Assembly: GCA_002293265.1 (NCBI GenBank)
Contig: DBCW01000003.1
Coordinates: 18,157 to 35,127, forward strand
Reading direction: 5' to 3'
DNA: 16,971 nucleotides
Origin: Eggerthellales bacterium UBA948
Lineage (GTDB): Bacteria > Actinomycetota > Coriobacteriia > Coriobacteriales > UBA8131
A program made the position numbers and the translations under genes. Shown here piece by piece: positions 15,317 to 16,971 of this stretch; position 1 is the first letter of the stretch, and the number at the start of each line of letters is the position of its first letter. The notes below the pieces were generated by a model that worked only from the letters and a program-made list of their open reading frames with translations, did no database searches and was not told the origin of the DNA.

Positions 15317-15692
15317 TCTTTTCTCCTTTTGTTAATGCCCGGGTGCACTTTGCACCTCAAGCCCTCTGCTCGATTCAACCCCTTTGGAAGTGCCGACTTA
15401 ATGCTTGTGCATCAGATTCTACTCAGTTTGTTTCGGATTTGTTTGAGTAGGCGACGACACTACCGGGAGTAATGTCGTTGTCTGCTCAGACATAGCCGGG
15501 GCAAACTGTGCAGAAGATGGTGTGCAATGATTAAATCGGTGCTTCCCTAAACTGCAACCTATTTAGGCCACTGGCAGCAAGAGTCCTCAAGCATGCGAAA
15601 TAAACGAACCGAACTATTCTAGCAGAAGAGTATCAGGTGTAGCAGAAGTTTTTTTACGTTTTTCAGCGCGTTTCACGTGTTTTGTCGGCGTT
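15317..15692 (-). promoter_or_regulatory. Structured rpsB leader and yceD-rpsB intergenic region
   Basis: A 376-base stretch with no gene. The half near rpsB holds hairpins: the strong stem at 15454-15478, TGTCTG/CAGACA at 15479-15492, and GGTGCA at 15342-15347 with TGCACC at 15351-15356 just before the ribosome site. Weak promoter-like pairs on the minus strand are TTGCAG at 15552-15557 with an AT-rich -10 region near 15528-15534. The half near yceD is Lys-codon-rich but has no start codon. S2 leaders control rpsB by feedback in some bacteria, which is the inferred role here. The usual rpmF is absent. Confidence 0.45.
15454..15478 (-). promoter_or_regulatory. Stable hairpin in the rpsB leader
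   Basis: Ten-base arms ACGACATTAC and GTAGTGTCGT (minus strand) pair with a single G-U and a five-base loop, TCCCG. It lies about 140 bases before the rpsB ATG. No T-run follows, so it is more like a protein-binding or folding element than a terminator. Confidence 0.5.
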
Positions 15693-16235
15693 TTATAACG
15701 GATTTATTTTTAAACCTTTGAGTGCAGAAAAAGGGTTGTCGGGATCTATTGCGTTGGCGCAGTCGCAACTTTCTTCATTTAAGTTAATGCCGCATTTTGG
15801 ACATAGACCGGCACAATCCTCTTTGCAAAGTACAATTTGGGGCAGCTCGAAGATAATAGCCGCTACGATAGGTATGGCAAGATCAGCTTTGCCATCAGCT
15901 TCAAGGATTGTAAACTCGTCGTCTGACTCATCGTCTGCCAGACGATGTGAATCTAACACATAGTATGATTCAACATCGCCGGTAATTTCGTAGCGTGCGT
16001 CTTCTAAACATCGAGCACACTCGGTTGTCATGTTTGCTTGTGCGCTTCCGCGCAGCAAAATGCCTTCTCCGGTATTAGTGAGCTCTAAATTGTAGTCAAT
16101 GCCGTTATCAAGTAAAAAGGTTTGCGAGCCTTTTTGTAACTCGGCAAGCTCTAAGTTTCCGGACAGCTGTTTATATGAACCAAAGTCTGCTAACTCCGGA
16201 ATAAGTTGATAATCCATGGTTACGTTCATGGTCAT
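15693..16235 (-). CDS. yceD: YceD-family protein (DUF177)
   Basis: A 180-residue member of the DUF177/YceD family, linked in several bacteria to 23S rRNA accumulation. The sequence shows the two Cys-containing parts of the family: a CARCLEDA block near residue 75 and a C-terminal zinc-ribbon-like array CKEDCAGLCPKCG...NLNEESCDC, ending near LKGLKINPL. The ATG at 16235 has AGG seven bases upstream; the internal ATGs at 16229 and 16217 are less well placed. It follows the SepIVA-like gene closely. In many bacteria rpmF (L32) comes next; here no L32 frame is found, and rpsB follows after the long leader. Confidence 0.88.
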   Translation of the reverse strand: MTMNVTMDYQLIPELADFGSYKQLSGNLELAELQKGSQTFLLDNGIDYNLELTNTGEGILLRGSAQANMTTECARCLEDARYEITGDVESYYVLDSHRLADDESDDEFTILEADGKADLAIPIVAAIIFELPQIVLCKEDCAGLCPKCGINLNEESCDCANAIDPDNPFSALKGLKINPL

Positions 16236-16269
16236 GTTTTTACCTGTTTTTATCTATTGTTTGTGGTTA

Positions 16270-16734
16270 TTAGCGTAGCGTTTTGTTATTGAGCCTCTCG
16301 CGGCAACGACGTACGTTTTCACTTAGAGAATCGAGCGTGGACTCTACATGAGAAAATACGTTATCGGCATAGTCTTCAGCACCGGCTCTGGTTTCGCGCT
16401 CCATCTCACGTGCATCTGCCAAAATATTTTCAGCTTGCTGCTGTGCGATTCTTACGATTTCCTGCTCACTGGCAATGATCAATGCCTGATTGCGTGCGTC
16501 TTCAAGGATTCTGTTGCACTCGGCTTCCGTGTCTTCTAAAAGACCTTGACGCTCTCTTACAATTTGTCTGGCTTGAGAGAACTCTACAGGAAACGATTGT
16601 CTAATTTCGTCGATAATGTCTAGTGCTACACCAACTTCTATTTGTTTTTTGTCTCTGTTGCCTAAAACAGGTTTACTGTCTTCAATGAGATCAGATAGCT
16701 CATCTAATAACGCCAATACTCCGGATTCGTCCAT
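16270..16734 (-). CDS. SepIVA/DivIVA-like coiled-coil protein
   Basis: A predicted soluble coiled-coil protein of about 154 residues. Numbering from the GTG at 16782, the coiled region runs from about residue 70 to the end and is dominated by Glu, Arg, Gln and Ala heptads with no Cys-based motif. Resemblance to the DivIVA/SepIVA group rests on this coiled coil and on its place directly upstream of yceD, as for mycobacterial SepIVA, which acts in septation; ATP synthase b-like coiled coils look similar, so the name is tentative. I start at the ATG at 16734, with AGAGGA seven bases upstream; the ATG at 16737 is also possible. The GTG at 16782 has no ribosome site. Confidence 0.7.
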   Translation of the reverse strand: MDESGVLALLDELSDLIEDSKPVLGNRDKKQIEVGVALDIIDEIRQSFPVEFSQARQIVRERQGLLEDTEAECNRILEDARNQALIIASEQEIVRIAQQQAENILADAREMERETRAGAEDYADNVFSHVESTLDSLSENVRRCRERLNNKTLR

Positions 16735-16804
16735 CATTTGTCCTCTCAGACCTTTCATTGCTACGTTTAGACTGCTGCTCACATATCGTGCTTATTTACT
16801 GTGA

Positions 16805-16810
16805 GTTATA
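16805..16810 (-). promoter_or_regulatory. Possible -10 element for the sepIVA-yceD unit
   Basis: TATAAC on the minus strand, part of TATATAAC, matches the -10 consensus at five of six bases. No good -35 is seen 17 bases upstream. It would give a leader of about 60 bases before the start at 16734. Confidence 0.3.
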
Positions 16811-16883
16811 TAGGTCGCAAGTTTACCAGTTATCTCACTTTAACGCCACACCAAGCAGCGCATACGTACTCTGGATGTTACCG

Positions 16884-16913
16884 ATATTCATAAATATGTT
16901 ATATTATGAATAT
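16884..16913. promoter_or_regulatory. Palindromic operator over an extended -10 promoter
   Basis: Perfect 10-base arms, ATATTCATAA at 16884-16893 and TTATGAATAT at 16904-16913, with a 10-base spacer, so the half-sites are 20 bases apart and on one face of the helix. An extended -10, TGTTATATT, lies at 16897-16905 on the plus strand and overlaps the spacer and right arm. The -35 is weak, as is common with extended -10 promoters. A repressor bound here would block the rightward gene starting at 16943. Confidence 0.5.
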
Positions 16914-16942
16914 TAAGTAAGATTTATTTTGGAGGAGTTATT

Positions 16943-16971
16943 ATGGACGAAACGATTAATTATATCAAGGA
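16943..16971 (+). CDS. Start of an unidentified gene, cut by the window edge
   Basis: An ATG preceded by GGAGGAG with a 6-base gap opens a frame that reads MDETINYIK and then leaves the window. Nine codons are too few to recognise a family. It is the only gene on the plus strand, is divergent from the SepIVA-like gene, and lies about 30 bases after a palindrome-flanked extended -10 promoter, which suggests it is separately regulated. Confidence 0.6.

Noticed and set aside
15620..15648. Direct repeat TAGCAGAAG at 15620-15628 and 15640-15648
   Set aside because: Two 9-base copies 20 bases apart could be an operator, but there is no nearby promoter or conservation evidence.
15620..15692. Remnant or start of rpmF: minus-strand frame reading TPTKHVKRAEKRKKTSATPD
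   Set aside because: The frame is basic like L32 but has no start codon with a ribosome site except a late GTG, stops after about 25 codons and has no zinc Cys motif. Resemblance is probably compositional.
1..16971. tRNA, rRNA, insertion sequence or prophage
   Set aside because: No tRNA-like cloverleaf, rRNA stretch, transposase or integrase was recognised in any gap or frame.

Overview
The window is a compact bacterial segment in which every complete gene is on the minus strand; one partial gene at the far right edge points the other way. The organism is most likely an anaerobic Actinomycetota of the class Coriobacteriia. This rests on a SepIVA/DivIVA-like coiled-coil gene directly upstream of yceD (an actinobacterial pairing), an actinobacterial-type UppS, moderate rather than high GC, and an oxygen-sensitive energy-converting hydrogenase. 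The assignment is an inference from gene content and was not tested by any search.

Layout, in transcription order from right to left. (1) 16943-16971 (+): start of an unknown gene behind a strong RBS and a palindrome-flanked promoter. (2) 16734-15693: sepIVA-like gene and yceD (DUF177). (3) 15692-15317: a 376-base structured leader with no gene. (4) 15316-9137: the translation and envelope run rpsB, tsf, pyrH, frr, uppS, cdsA, dxr (ribosomal protein S2, EF-Ts, UMP kinase, ribosome recycling factor, undecaprenyl-PP synthase, CDP-diglyceride synthase, DXP reductoisomerase). (5) 9136-8855: intergenic region with a sequence closely resembling a DtxR/IdeR iron box. (6) 8836-3295: a complete six-subunit Ech-type [NiFe] hydrogenase operon, echABCDEF, closed by a hairpin terminator. 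(7) 3130-261: a CDP-alcohol phosphatidyltransferase (PgsA/Cls type) overlapping by 4 bases a membrane-anchored VanW-family cell-wall protein. (8) 260-1: AT-rich, no gene seen.

How the genes fit together. UppS makes the lipid carrier for peptidoglycan, Dxr supplies the isoprenoid precursors through the MEP pathway, CdsA makes CDP-diacylglycerol and the PgsA/Cls-type enzyme uses it, so the two ends of the run form a lipid and envelope theme. The ech operon sits between dxr and pgsA and interrupts that theme. It would let the cell oxidise reduced ferredoxin, evolve H2 and pump ions. No hydrogenase maturation (hyp) genes are in the window.

The points most worth a second look are the iron-box-like operator before the hydrogenase operon; a 60-bp tandem duplication carrying a palindromic repeat that is read in frame as the C-terminal tail of EchD; a hydrogenase large subunit that stops exactly at its last nickel-ligand motif, so it needs no C-terminal processing; and structured elements around rpsB, tsf and the divergent promoter at the right edge. 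I did not see a wholly new multi-gene system.
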